Part shown: positions 1 through 6,247 of the stretch, piece by piece
Layout: the number at the start of each line of letters is the position of its first letter
How positions within the stretch are numbered: the stretch's first letter is position 1
From: DASQFU01 sp035632955
Lineage (GTDB): Bacteria; Eisenbacteria; RBG-16-71-46
Length of the DNA: 10,157 nucleotides
Direction: 5' to 3'
NCBI GenBank assembly: GCA_035632955.1
Contig: DASQFU010000228.1
Coordinates: forward strand, 1 to 10,157
Notes under the pieces: generated by a model
The model's input: the letters and a program-made list of their open reading frames with translations, nothing else
Database searches by the model: none
Told to the model about the DNA's origin: nothing
Program-made: the position numbers and the translations under genes

Positions 1-146
1 GACCCGGAAATGTCTCTGGATTGCAGACACGGCTGTCCGTGCATCTCGCGAAGTTGACTGTCACGAAAAGGCCCGGCAATACATGTCCGCGCAATGGCCA
101 AGCCGCAGCCGGCGAGGATGATGACCCTGAGAGCGAACCCCGTCAT
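1..146 (-). pseudogene. Frameshifted tandem paralogue of the neighbouring secreted protein (partial, open at left edge)
   Basis: A second, decayed copy of the gene at 155-847. It starts at ATG 146-144 with a GAGG Shine-Dalgarno (153-156) that overlaps the TGA stop of the intact copy. Its first 19 codons give MTGFALRVIILAGCGLAIA, which matches the intact signal peptide (MTGLARRIALLAGCGLATA). It then jumps to sequence equivalent to residue about 70 of the intact protein. There the homologous reading (PGLFVTVNFARCTDSRVC, positions about 76-23) lies in a different frame from the start codon. The start-to-PG distance is 70 nt here and 213 nt in the intact copy, so the net deletion is 143 nt, not a multiple of three. 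The ATG frame stays open to the edge but reads non-homologous sequence after the signal peptide. Similarity and frame are read directly; loss of function is inferred. Confidence 0.8.
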
Positions 147-154
147 GGCGAACC

Positions 155-847
155 TCACGGACAGGCGGAGGCGGCGCCGCAATTGTTCGCGCTCGGGTTC
201 CCAGGTCGCAGCAGCAAGCTCAGCATGAGCGACAGATCGTTGGCCTGATCCTGCCCGTTGAAGTTCACATCGCTGCGACCATCCATTTCCGCCGGCGAAT
301 CCAGCACATCGCTGACTGCGACCGATAGGTCATTCGCCACGTAGCCGTTGAGGGGCGAGCCCGGGTTCTGATCGATGGAAGCGACCGTCAGGGTGCCCAA
401 CAACACTCCTTCGAGACGCAACTCGGCGCAATCGGCATCCGCGCTCGGAGAGTTACCCGAGTTGATCGCGCCGCCCGTGATCCGGAACGTCGCAACGCCG
501 AGCTCGTTCGTCGTCGCATAGACGACCGCAGGACCGCCGGGGCAACCCGCGACGGAGAGACCGGGAAAAGTCTGGGGATTGCATACCCGGCTGTCGGTGC
601 AGTTCGCGAAGCTCACCGCAACGATGACACCGGGAAGCAATGTCGCCCCGCAATCACGCGCGATCACCTGGAACTCGCCCGCGACGTCCTCTCGAGGTGA
701 GGCAAGGCCGTCGTTTCTCCCAACGAGGAGAATCCCGTTGGCCGGAAAGGTGGATTGCGTCGCGCAGGGAATCCCCGCCATCGCGGCTCCAGCAGTGGCC
801 AAGCCGCAACCGGCGAGAAGAGCGATCCTACGAGCGAGACCAGTCAT
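155..847 (-). CDS. Secreted protein with C-terminal dockerin-like calcium-binding repeats
   Basis: A 230-residue protein of unknown function, very probably exported. Residues 1-24 form a signal peptide (two arginines, a hydrophobic core, then AGAAMA before a likely cleavage site). The mature part is rich in small and beta-forming residues, has eight cysteines (28, 66, 83, 89, 102, 140, 223, 229) that could pair as disulfides, and contains an Ig/invasin-like stretch (GVATFRITGG, 117-126). The C-terminus holds two related segments, GYVANDLSVAVSDVL (168-182) and DVNFNGQDQANDLSLMLSLL (193-212). The second fits an EF-hand-type dockerin loop: D193, N195, N197, Q199 and D204 at positions 1, 3, 5, 7 and 12. 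The first keeps the NDLS helix start but has a loop about three residues longer. No catalytic motif is visible. The start is supported by a G-rich stretch about 8 nt upstream. A broken tandem copy follows 8 nt downstream. A scaffold-binding role is only suggested by the dockerin likeness. Confidence 0.8.
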   Translation of the reverse strand: MTGLARRIALLAGCGLATAGAAMAGIPCATQSTFPANGILLVGRNDGLASPREDVAGEFQVIARDCGATLLPGVIVAVSFANCTDSRVCNPQTFPGLSVAGCPGGPAVVYATTNELGVATFRITGGAINSGNSPSADADCAELRLEGVLLGTLTVASIDQNPGSPLNGYVANDLSVAVSDVLDSPAEMDGRSDVNFNGQDQANDLSLMLSLLLRPGNPSANNCGAASACP

Positions 848-1059
848 CGTCGACCCCCAATGGATGACAGCCCGCGGTTAGTCTACCGCAGCGGCTCGGC
901 CGCGGCCCGCTCGTTTGCCATGGGCCGTGCGAGTTTGTCGTCGGAAAGCGAGGCGTTGGTTGCTTGTTTCAGGCAACCATCGCGTAGGGGTTGGGGCCGG
1001 TGCCATGCCGTAGGCTAAGCTGATGACCGCTCGGAGGACGGCCACCACTCGATTCGCTC
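848..1059. promoter_or_regulatory. Divergent intergenic region
   Basis: A 212-nt non-coding stretch between two divergently oriented genes for secreted proteins (minus-strand start at 847, plus-strand start near 1060). Both must have their promoters here or close by. I do not see a convincing -35/-10 pair on either strand. The only strong structure is the inverted repeat at 957-979, listed separately. A second, weaker pairing is GGCCC/GGGCC around 904-926 with a 13-nt loop. Confidence 0.45.
957..979. repeat. 10-bp imperfect inverted repeat (hairpin or operator)
   Basis: The arms TGGTTGCTTG (957-966) and CAGGCAACCA (970-979) flank a 3-nt TTT loop. Nine pairs are Watson-Crick; the pair 964/972 is T-G, a wobble in plus-strand RNA but a mismatch on the other strand. 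No T-tract follows on either strand, so it does not look like an intrinsic terminator. It lies about 80 nt upstream of the plus-strand start and about 110 nt upstream of the minus-strand start. That fits a 5'-UTR hairpin or a dyad operator serving divergent promoters. The pairing is read from the sequence; the role is inferred. Confidence 0.5.
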
Positions 1060-2299
1060 ATGCCCGCCCATATTGAATCCCGCACCTCGCCGGCATTGCG
1101 CGCCAGGTTCGCCTGGTGCCTGGGAGCCATGCTCGCGATCGACGCCCCCGCCCCGCGCATCCCTTCACCGACATCGGCGCGGGCCTGATCCCCGTGTTTC
1201 GCAGCTCGGTCGCCTGGGGCGACTACGACGCCGACGGCGATCTCGATTTGCTGATTACTGGGCTTGCGAGCGGCGGAGACGTGAGCCGAATCTACCGTAA
1301 CGACGGCAGCGGGACGTTCACCACGACATCGCCGCCTCACTCCTGCCGGTCGAGCACGGCGCCGCGCGTTGGGTGGACTACGACACCGACGGCGATCTCG
1401 ACGTGTTCCTGTGCGGCACGTTCCAAAACCCGAATCTCTACCGCCGTTTGATGACCCTGACCGACACCGTCGGGGTCGCGTTCCTCAACGACTTCGGCGA
1501 TACGGTCAGGAGTCAGGTCTGTCTCCTAGGCAAAGTCTGGAAGAACTCGTTCACCCCGATGCCACCGGGAATGAAGTGCTACCCGAACCTCGAGCCGCCG
1601 GGCGGTGTGCCTGCACCGGAGCTCGGAATCTATTTTGCCAAGCATTCCGGACCGCCGCCGAGCCGAACCGGCGAGACGTACACGCTGGACGCGGGCTCCG
1701 GAAACGTCGCGTTCTTCAGGACGCCGTACACCAGCGGACACTGGGGGCTCTCGTCTTTCGGCGCCCCGGTCAGGATCCGGGTGAGTGGGACGGCGATCTG
1801 GCTGATTGAGCACGGCGCTCAGCCCTTGGCCGCTCCCGCCACCGGGAAGAGGCTCGTGCCGGAGTTCGGGAACGTCAGTACCAACAGGGCATGGCCACTG
1901 CGCGGGCTCGCGGATGGCACCTACTTCTGGAGTGTGCAGTCGATCGACGCCGGGTTCCTGGGCTCGCCGTTCGCGGCCGAAGGGTCGTTCACGATCGGCA
2001 CGGCCGGAGTCGGCGATCCGGCGGCAGCTCTCGTGCCGCTGCGCGTCACCCACCCATTTCCGAATCCGATGCAGGGTCACGGCGCGCTCGGGTTCGAGCT
2101 GGCGGAAGCCGGTCCGGTGTCGCTCGAGATCTTCGATACGTCGGGCCGCCATGTCGCGGAGGTCGCGCGCGGCGTTCGATCCGTGGGAGCGAATCGGATC
2201 ACGTGGGAGGCGCAGGACCTTGCGCCTGGCCTCTACTTCTTTCGCCTGAGCGCCGCCGGCGCGGCGATCACCGGCCGGACGATCGTGCTGCGCCCGTAG
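1060..2299 (+). pseudogene. FG-GAP/VCBS-repeat secreted protein with T9SS/FlgD-like C-terminus, broken by two frameshifts
   Basis: Recognisable parts lie in three frames. From ATG 1060 a basic then hydrophobic N-terminus (ALRARFAWCLGAMLAIDAPA) looks like a signal peptide but ends at TGA 1186. In the next frame, about 1158-1324 gives FTDIGAGL, then SVAWGDYDADGDLDLLITG and IYRNDGSGTF, a classic FG-GAP repeat with a DxDxDG calcium site. From GAC 1325 the next frame resumes with DIAASLLPVEHGAARW and DYDTDGDLDVFLCG, a second repeat, then stays open to TAG 2297. The breaks fall near a C-rich run at 1143-1156 and at an ACCACGAC stretch near 1319-1326, where two extra bases or one missing base would explain the shift. 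The third-frame part has an unfamiliar stretch of about 120 residues, a fibronectin-like piece (GTYFWSVQSIDAGF), and a C-terminal domain from 2041 (HPFPNPMQG, ISO-like EIFDTSGRHVAEVA, then LAPGLYFFRL) typical of T9SS/FlgD-like sorting tails. Only two FG-GAP repeats remain, fewer than usual. An intact gene damaged by assembly error is the alternative. Confidence 0.75.
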
Positions 2300-2536
2300 C
2301 GATGCAAGCCAGGCCGGGCGAGGGATGGGGAACGCAACGCGTGTGCGTGATTACCGCTTCGATCCGTGTCGCTTCGATGCAGCACGCGGTGAAACCCGCG
2401 TCGCGCTCCCCCAATAACGCCCGCCGGAGGCTCGTCCCGCCGACGAACGCGATATCAATCTAGCGGTACCGAAGGAGCACGCCAAGCAAATAGTCGAGAG
2501 CATGTTCCTCGACCGACTGACCGGACGGTTCGCGGG
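2300..2536. other. Convergent intergenic region, no gene seen
   Basis: A 237-nt stretch between the 3' ends of the plus-strand FG-GAP gene and the minus-strand preT. No frame here has coding character that I recognise. There is a small hairpin, ACGCGG (2384-2389) and CCGCGT (2396-2401) with a 6-nt loop, but it is not followed by a T-tract. Transcription from both sides could end here, but I cannot point to a convincing intrinsic terminator. Confidence 0.5.
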
Positions 2537-3862
2537 TTACGGGTGCCCAGCGTTCATCGCCGCACCCGGCGCCACCGACACGCCGAGTGCGGCGCAGATG
2601 GCGCGCGCGGCACGCTTCCCTTCCTGGGCGGCGTTGACCACTTCCTGCCCGCCGCTGGTCGCGTCGCCGCCGGCGAACACCTTCGAATTCCCGGTTCGGC
2701 CGCTCGTCGACTCGATCGTGATGCGCCCATTGTCGTTCAAGACGACGCCGGGGAAATGCGCAGTCAGATCACGCAGCTTGGCCTGGCCGATCGCAACCAC
2801 CACCAGGTCCGCGGGCAGCTCGCGGTCATCCTGCAGGGCTAGCGCGCTCAACCGTCCGTCAGGAGCGCGGACGAACGCCTTGGGCACCGCCCGCTCGAGC
2901 AAGCGCACGCCTTCCTTGCGGCCAGCTTCAAGCTCGTGCTGGTAGCCCGGCATCTCGGCCGCGGTGCGACGGTAGGCCAGGGTGACCTCCGGAACACCGA
3001 GCCGCGCCAGCTCGCGCGAGGCGTCGATCGCGGTGTTTCCGCCACCGACGACCACGGCCCGCCGAACCCCGTCGAGCCCGAAACCGGGTTCGAGCTTCAT
3101 GCGCTCGATCCAGGCGACCGCGCCCGTGACGCCGGGTCCGTCCTCTCCCGGCAAACCGAGATGTGAATCGGCGCCGAGACCGATGCCGAGGAACACCGCG
3201 TCGTGGTCGCGCAGCAGATCGGCGGGCATGACGTCCCGGCCGACCTCCTGGCCGTCCCGGATCGTCACGCCGAGCGAGCGGATGAACTCGACCTCCCGCA
3301 GAGAGCCCTCGACGTGCATCTTGTAGGGAGCGACCCCGGTCGAGTTGAGCCCGCCCGGAACACGTCGCTTCTCGTACAAAACGACGTCGACGCCGGCGAG
3401 CGCGAGGTAGCCGGCCGCCGCGAGCGACGCCGGCCCGGCGCCGACGCACGCGACCTTGCGACCAGTCGGAGGCGCCTTCTGGAACAGCGTGAAGGCCTGG
3501 TCGGACGCGAAGATTTTCTCCACCGAGTAGCGCTGAAGGCGGCCGATCTGAATCGGCTGGTGGTTCCAGGCATTGTAGACACATGCCCCGACGCACAGCA
3601 CTTCGACCGGGCAAACTCGGGCGCATGAATATCCAAGTAGGTTGGCCGACAGAATCGTCTCGGCAGACCCGCGAAGATTTGCGGTGCTGATCTTCTTGAT
3701 GAAGCGGGGAATGTCGATGCCGGTCGGACACGCCGTGATGCACGGGGCGTCATGGCAGAACAGGCAACGGTTGGCTTCGGCCACCGCTTCGCCGTCGTTG
3801 TAGGTCGGCTTGAGATCCGGGAGCCGTCGCTCGAGTCGATCGCTCGGTACGGACTGGCTCAT
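2537..3862 (-). CDS. preT: Dihydropyrimidine dehydrogenase, FAD/Fe-S/NAD(P)H subunit PreT
   Basis: PreT takes electrons from NAD(P)H through FAD and iron-sulfur clusters to its partner PreA, which reduces uracil or thymine at an FMN site; this is the first step of reductive pyrimidine breakdown, in the cytoplasm. From the chosen start (441 aa) the N-terminal domain has C33, C36, C41, C45 (CLFCHDAPCITACPTGIDIP) and C80, C84, C90, C94 (CARVCPVEVLCVGAC). Q110 in IGRLQRY sits where mammalian DPD uses an unusual glutamine ligand to a 4Fe-4S cluster (family knowledge from memory). A FAD Rossmann motif GAGPAS lies at 141-146, the nucleotide motif GGGNTAID at 273-280, and the FAD-closing GGDATSGGQEVVNAAQEG near the C-terminus. 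ATG 3862 is chosen because it overlaps the upstream stop (ATGA) and has GAGGG about 8 nt upstream; an in-frame start at 3895 would add 11 residues. A GltD-like flavoprotein is the alternative, but the TILSANLLG and PIQIGRLQRY segments are DPD-like. No preA is present in the window. Confidence 0.9.
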   Translation of the reverse strand: MSQSVPSDRLERRLPDLKPTYNDGEAVAEANRCLFCHDAPCITACPTGIDIPRFIKKISTANLRGSAETILSANLLGYSCARVCPVEVLCVGACVYNAWNHQPIQIGRLQRYSVEKIFASDQAFTLFQKAPPTGRKVACVGAGPASLAAAGYLALAGVDVVLYEKRRVPGGLNSTGVAPYKMHVEGSLREVEFIRSLGVTIRDGQEVGRDVMPADLLRDHDAVFLGIGLGADSHLGLPGEDGPGVTGAVAWIERMKLEPGFGLDGVRRAVVVGGGNTAIDASRELARLGVPEVTLAYRRTAAEMPGYQHELEAGRKEGVRLLERAVPKAFVRAPDGRLSALALQDDRELPADLVVVAIGQAKLRDLTAHFPGVVLNDNGRITIESTSGRTGNSKVFAGGDATSGGQEVVNAAQEGKRAARAICAALGVSVAPGAAMNAGHP

Positions 3863-4572
3863 CGCGAACGCCCTCGGCGGCGCGACACTTCGCATTGGAC
3901 CCGCAGGTCCTCCTCGATGTTGGCCTGAAGTCCCGGCACTTCACCGCCGAGCCCTCGCTTCGCCCATTCCACGCGCGCGAGCGCCGCGCACGGTTTGCCG
4001 TCGCGCAGCCGCAGGTCGAGTCCCTCGATGAACGCCGCTAGCGCCGCGTAGCGATGGTGCGGCTCCTCGGCTCGAATCGCGAACACGAACAAGCTGTCGT
4101 CCCAGTCGGCCGCCGCGGACAGCCGGCCGTGCCGCTCGACGCGATCGGCTGAGCGAGTCAATGTCTCGATCCCGAGCGCCGTCAGCTCGCGATCGGGTTT
4201 CACCCCGAGCGCATGGGTGCGGGCACGAGCTTGACGGAACGCGTGCACAGCTCGGTCGAGCCGGCCCGTCTGGAGCGCGGCCGCCAATCGCTCGCGGTAG
4301 CGCTTGTCCAGCTCGCGATCGATTCCTCTTTCCCAAACCAGCGCCGGCTGCAATCCCTCGAGCCACGCGATCTCGTCGTCGTAACGCTTCTGGCCATGGA
4401 AATAGGCCGCGCCTCCCATGGCTGCGACCTGGAGCAGCACGACGACGACCAGCGCCGCCACCGCCACGCCGATCAACACCTTCACGCGCCGGGCTCCGCG
4501 CCAACCCTGGGCGAGCTGGCGGCGTTCGGCGTCGAAGGATTGCGGTTCAGGGTTCGCCTCCTCGTCTGGCAT
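3859..4572 (-). CDS. Single-pass membrane protein with alpha-helical C-terminal domain, coupled to preT
   Basis: I do not recognise the family. From the chosen start the product is 237 residues: a charged, proline-containing N-terminus (MPDEEANPEPQ), a basic stretch (RGARRVK), one strong transmembrane helix at about 32-56, then about 180 residues of Arg/Ala/Leu/Glu-rich sequence that reads as amphipathic helices, possibly TPR-like (for example WLEGLQPALVWERGIDRELD). With the basic residues before the helix, the helical domain should lie outside the cytoplasm. Its TGA overlaps the preT ATG by 4 nt, so the two genes are probably co-transcribed and translationally coupled. ATG 4572 lacks a clear Shine-Dalgarno; the frame is open upstream to 4683, with other possible starts including one at 4641, so the true start is uncertain. 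A link to pyrimidine catabolism rests on position only. Confidence 0.65.
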   Translation of the reverse strand: MPDEEANPEPQSFDAERRQLAQGWRGARRVKVLIGVAVAALVVVVLLQVAAMGGAAYFHGQKRYDDEIAWLEGLQPALVWERGIDRELDKRYRERLAAALQTGRLDRAVHAFRQARARTHALGVKPDRELTALGIETLTRSADRVERHGRLSAAADWDDSLFVFAIRAEEPHHRYAALAAFIEGLDLRLRDGKPCAALARVEWAKRGLGGEVPGLQANIEEDLRVQCEVSRRRGRSR

Positions 4573-4764
4573 CGGGACGCGACATGGCGTGCGGTATCGG
4601 GGCAGAATACGCTGGACCGTGGGTCGCCGAAAAGCCCGCATCGCGGCTGGTTGGATGGACCCTCGTTGACTCTCGACGATCAAAGCAGCGCAACATTCCG
4701 CGGCGTGGCATGATCATCCGGCGACGCCGGTGCCGCGCCAACCGCTTGAGAGGAGAACACGAAT
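4573..4764. promoter_or_regulatory. Divergent intergenic region with small dyads
   Basis: A 192-nt region between the minus-strand membrane-protein/preT pair and the plus-strand NTF2-like gene; promoters for both directions should lie here. Visible structure includes the perfect palindrome ATGATCAT (4710-4717), directly followed by a 5-bp hairpin CCGGC/GCCGG (4718-4730, loop GAC). A TTGACT at 4666 has no good -10 element at a 16-18 nt distance, so I make no promoter call. Part of the region could instead code for an N-terminal extension of the minus-strand gene, if that gene starts as far up as 4683. Confidence 0.4.
4748..4756 (+). promoter_or_regulatory. Strong ribosome binding site that fixes a TTG start
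   Basis: GAGAGGAGA lies 8 nt before TTG 4765; its core AGGAG (4751-4755) leaves 9 nt. No ATG or GTG in this frame sits as well placed. This site is the main reason for calling the non-canonical TTG as the start of the downstream gene. Confidence 0.7.
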
Positions 4765-5814
4765 TTGAGCACCGCCCCGTTCAACCCCGCGGCCGCGCGT
4801 TTTCCATGGCTTCCACTGGGAGCGCTGATCCTTGCGCTCTCCATCACCGGGGTGATTGCGCCGCGCCACGTAGCGGTGGGCAGGGCGCAGGGACCGACCT
4901 CGCTCGACACGCTCGTTGCGGCCGAGCGCGCCTTCGCAGCGGCTTCAGTGAAGAACGGCATGCGCGACGCTTTCCTCTTCTACCTCGCCGATGACGGGAT
5001 TCTCTTCCGGCCGGGGCCGGTGAACGGGCGCTCGCTCTGGGCACCGCGCGCAAACTCGAAGGCCACGCTCGACTGGGCGCCGAGCTATGCCGAAGTGTCC
5101 GCCCTCGGCGATATGGGTTTCACGACCGGGCCCTGGGAGCTGCGCGGGCCTCCCGGCGACAAAGAGCCTCCCTCCTACGGTCATTTTGTTTCGGTCTGGA
5201 AGCGCGGTTCGGATACGCCGTGGAAGGTAGCGGTCGACATCGGCATCTCGCACGAGCGGCCATCCGGCGGCATCAAGACGGTCGAGCTTCGCAAGGGGCC
5301 GACGCACGTGCTCCCCAAGACCAAGAAACCGCGTTCGGGATTCGCAGCCGGTGGCGCGGTGTTCGGCGGCGGCTCCGGATTTGGCGTCGGCGTCGGCTCG
5401 GGATTCCCGTACCGCGACGAAGAGTACAAGCGCATGGCGCACGAGGTGCACCGGATGATGTCAGCCGAGCGAACCTTGGGTTTCGATCTTCTGAAGAAGG
5501 GACCGGGCTACGCCTACCCGAGAAACGCGGCGGAGGATCTGCGCTTCTATCGCAACGGCTCGCTGCCCACCGTCGGCGTCACGCCCGCCATCGCCGCGCT
5601 CGGCGTCCGGAAAGGGGCGCGGACGTGGCACCCGTACAGCCAGGGCATCTCGGGCTCGTACGACCTCGGCTACAGCTACGGACTGGTCGAGACGCGCGCC
5701 AAGGGAGCGGCGCGGCCGGACACCAGCTCGTACGTGCATCTCTGGCGACGCGACGAAGCCGGCAAATGGATGCTCATGCTCGACGTCGAGAATGAGTTTC
5801 CCAATCGGCGCTAG
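4765..5814 (+). CDS. Exported protein with two tandem NTF2-like (DUF4440/SnoaL-type) domains
   Basis: A 349-residue protein starting at TTG. Residues about 13-42 form a hydrophobic signal sequence or anchor ending in GRAQG. Two NTF2-like units follow, at about 45-165 (TLVAAERAFAAASVKNGMRD, then GFTTGPWELRG, and HFVSVWKRG followed by PWKVAVDIG) and about 225-345 (MSAERTLGFDLLKKGPGYAY, then LGYSYGLVETRA, and YVHLWRRDEAGKWMLMLDVE). Each follows the usual DUF4440 order: an N-terminal helix, an inner variable strand, then a final W-x-W/K-type sheet. A glycine-rich linker (about 192-215) separates them. Members of this fold are often small-molecule binders or isomerases, but I see no catalytic set that identifies a reaction. 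The duplication and linker are visible; the fold is assigned from pattern only. The next gene starts at or just before the stop, so the two form an operon. Confidence 0.8.
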   Translation: MSTAPFNPAAARFPWLPLGALILALSITGVIAPRHVAVGRAQGPTSLDTLVAAERAFAAASVKNGMRDAFLFYLADDGILFRPGPVNGRSLWAPRANSKATLDWAPSYAEVSALGDMGFTTGPWELRGPPGDKEPPSYGHFVSVWKRGSDTPWKVAVDIGISHERPSGGIKTVELRKGPTHVLPKTKKPRSGFAAGGAVFGGGSGFGVGVGSGFPYRDEEYKRMAHEVHRMMSAERTLGFDLLKKGPGYAYPRNAAEDLRFYRNGSLPTVGVTPAIAALGVRKGARTWHPYSQGISGSYDLGYSYGLVETRAKGAARPDTSSYVHLWRRDEAGKWMLMLDVENEFPNRR

Positions 5815-5818
5815 GGTC

Positions 5819-6247
5819 ATGGGTGCGACGGTGAGCCCGGAGCCGATGGCGATCGAAGCGCGTGACTATGCCCGCCGGCTGCGCGTGGTGCTCGGACCGG
5901 GCGGAGCCGGCGGCTTTCCGAGGCGGCAGCGCGATCGCTGGATCTTGCTCCACGCGATCGCGCGGGCATTCCGGGAGGACGACGCTCTCACTGAGAAGGC
6001 AGCCACGGCGCGCATCCAGGACTTCCTGCTCGGCGCGGGGAGCCGGCTCGAGCTCGACGCGGTGTCTTTGCGCCGAGCGCTCGTCGACGAGGGTTTCGTC
6101 GATCGCGATCCCGCGGGGCGGGATTATCGGGCGTCGCGCCGTTTCGAGCGACGCGTGCGTTTCGAGGGAGCGATGCCCGGTGTCGACGAAGCGCTCGTGG
6201 CTCGAGATTCGCCCCACCCGAGAGCGGGCGACCCGAACGATCGTTAA
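5819..6247 (+). CDS. DUF2087-like small protein
   Basis: A 142-residue basic, helix-rich protein from ATG 5819. The central part (RQRDRWILLHAIARAFRED, then LTEKAATARIQDFL, then DAVSLRRALVDEGFVDRDP followed by GRDYRAS) matches the pattern of DUF2087: a winged-helix-like unit found alone or at the C-terminus of ArsR-type regulators, with the conserved LRRxLVDxGxxxRxxxGxxY ending. This suggests nucleic-acid binding or a regulatory role, not shown here. Other in-frame starts are ATG 5792 (inside the preceding gene) and ATG 5846 (GGAG 3 nt upstream); none has an ideal ribosome site. It lies 4 nt after the NTF2-like gene, and its stop shares bases with the stop of the convergent dihydropyrimidinase gene. 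Confidence 0.65.
   Translation: MGATVSPEPMAIEARDYARRLRVVLGPGGAGGFPRRQRDRWILLHAIARAFREDDALTEKAATARIQDFLLGAGSRLELDAVSLRRALVDEGFVDRDPAGRDYRASRRFERRVRFEGAMPGVDEALVARDSPHPRAGDPNDR

Noticed and set aside
969..1340. A minus-strand open frame (123 codons) across the divergent intergenic region
   Set aside because: It runs antisense to the FG-GAP repeat and signal-peptide region, and its Arg/Ala-rich product shows no pattern.
2384..2401. Possible terminator hairpin ACGCGG/CCGCGT between convergent genes
   Set aside because: Only 6 bp, with no T-tract on either side; common by chance at this GC content.
4666..4697. Possible sigma-70 promoter (TTGACT with AACATT)
   Set aside because: Spacing is about 20 nt and the -10 element is poor; promoter consensus in this lineage is also uncertain.
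4710..4730. Palindrome ATGATCAT followed by a CCGGC/GCCGG hairpin
   Set aside because: Each is short and could occur by chance; no second copy was seen to support an operator. Kept only as a note in the intergenic entry.
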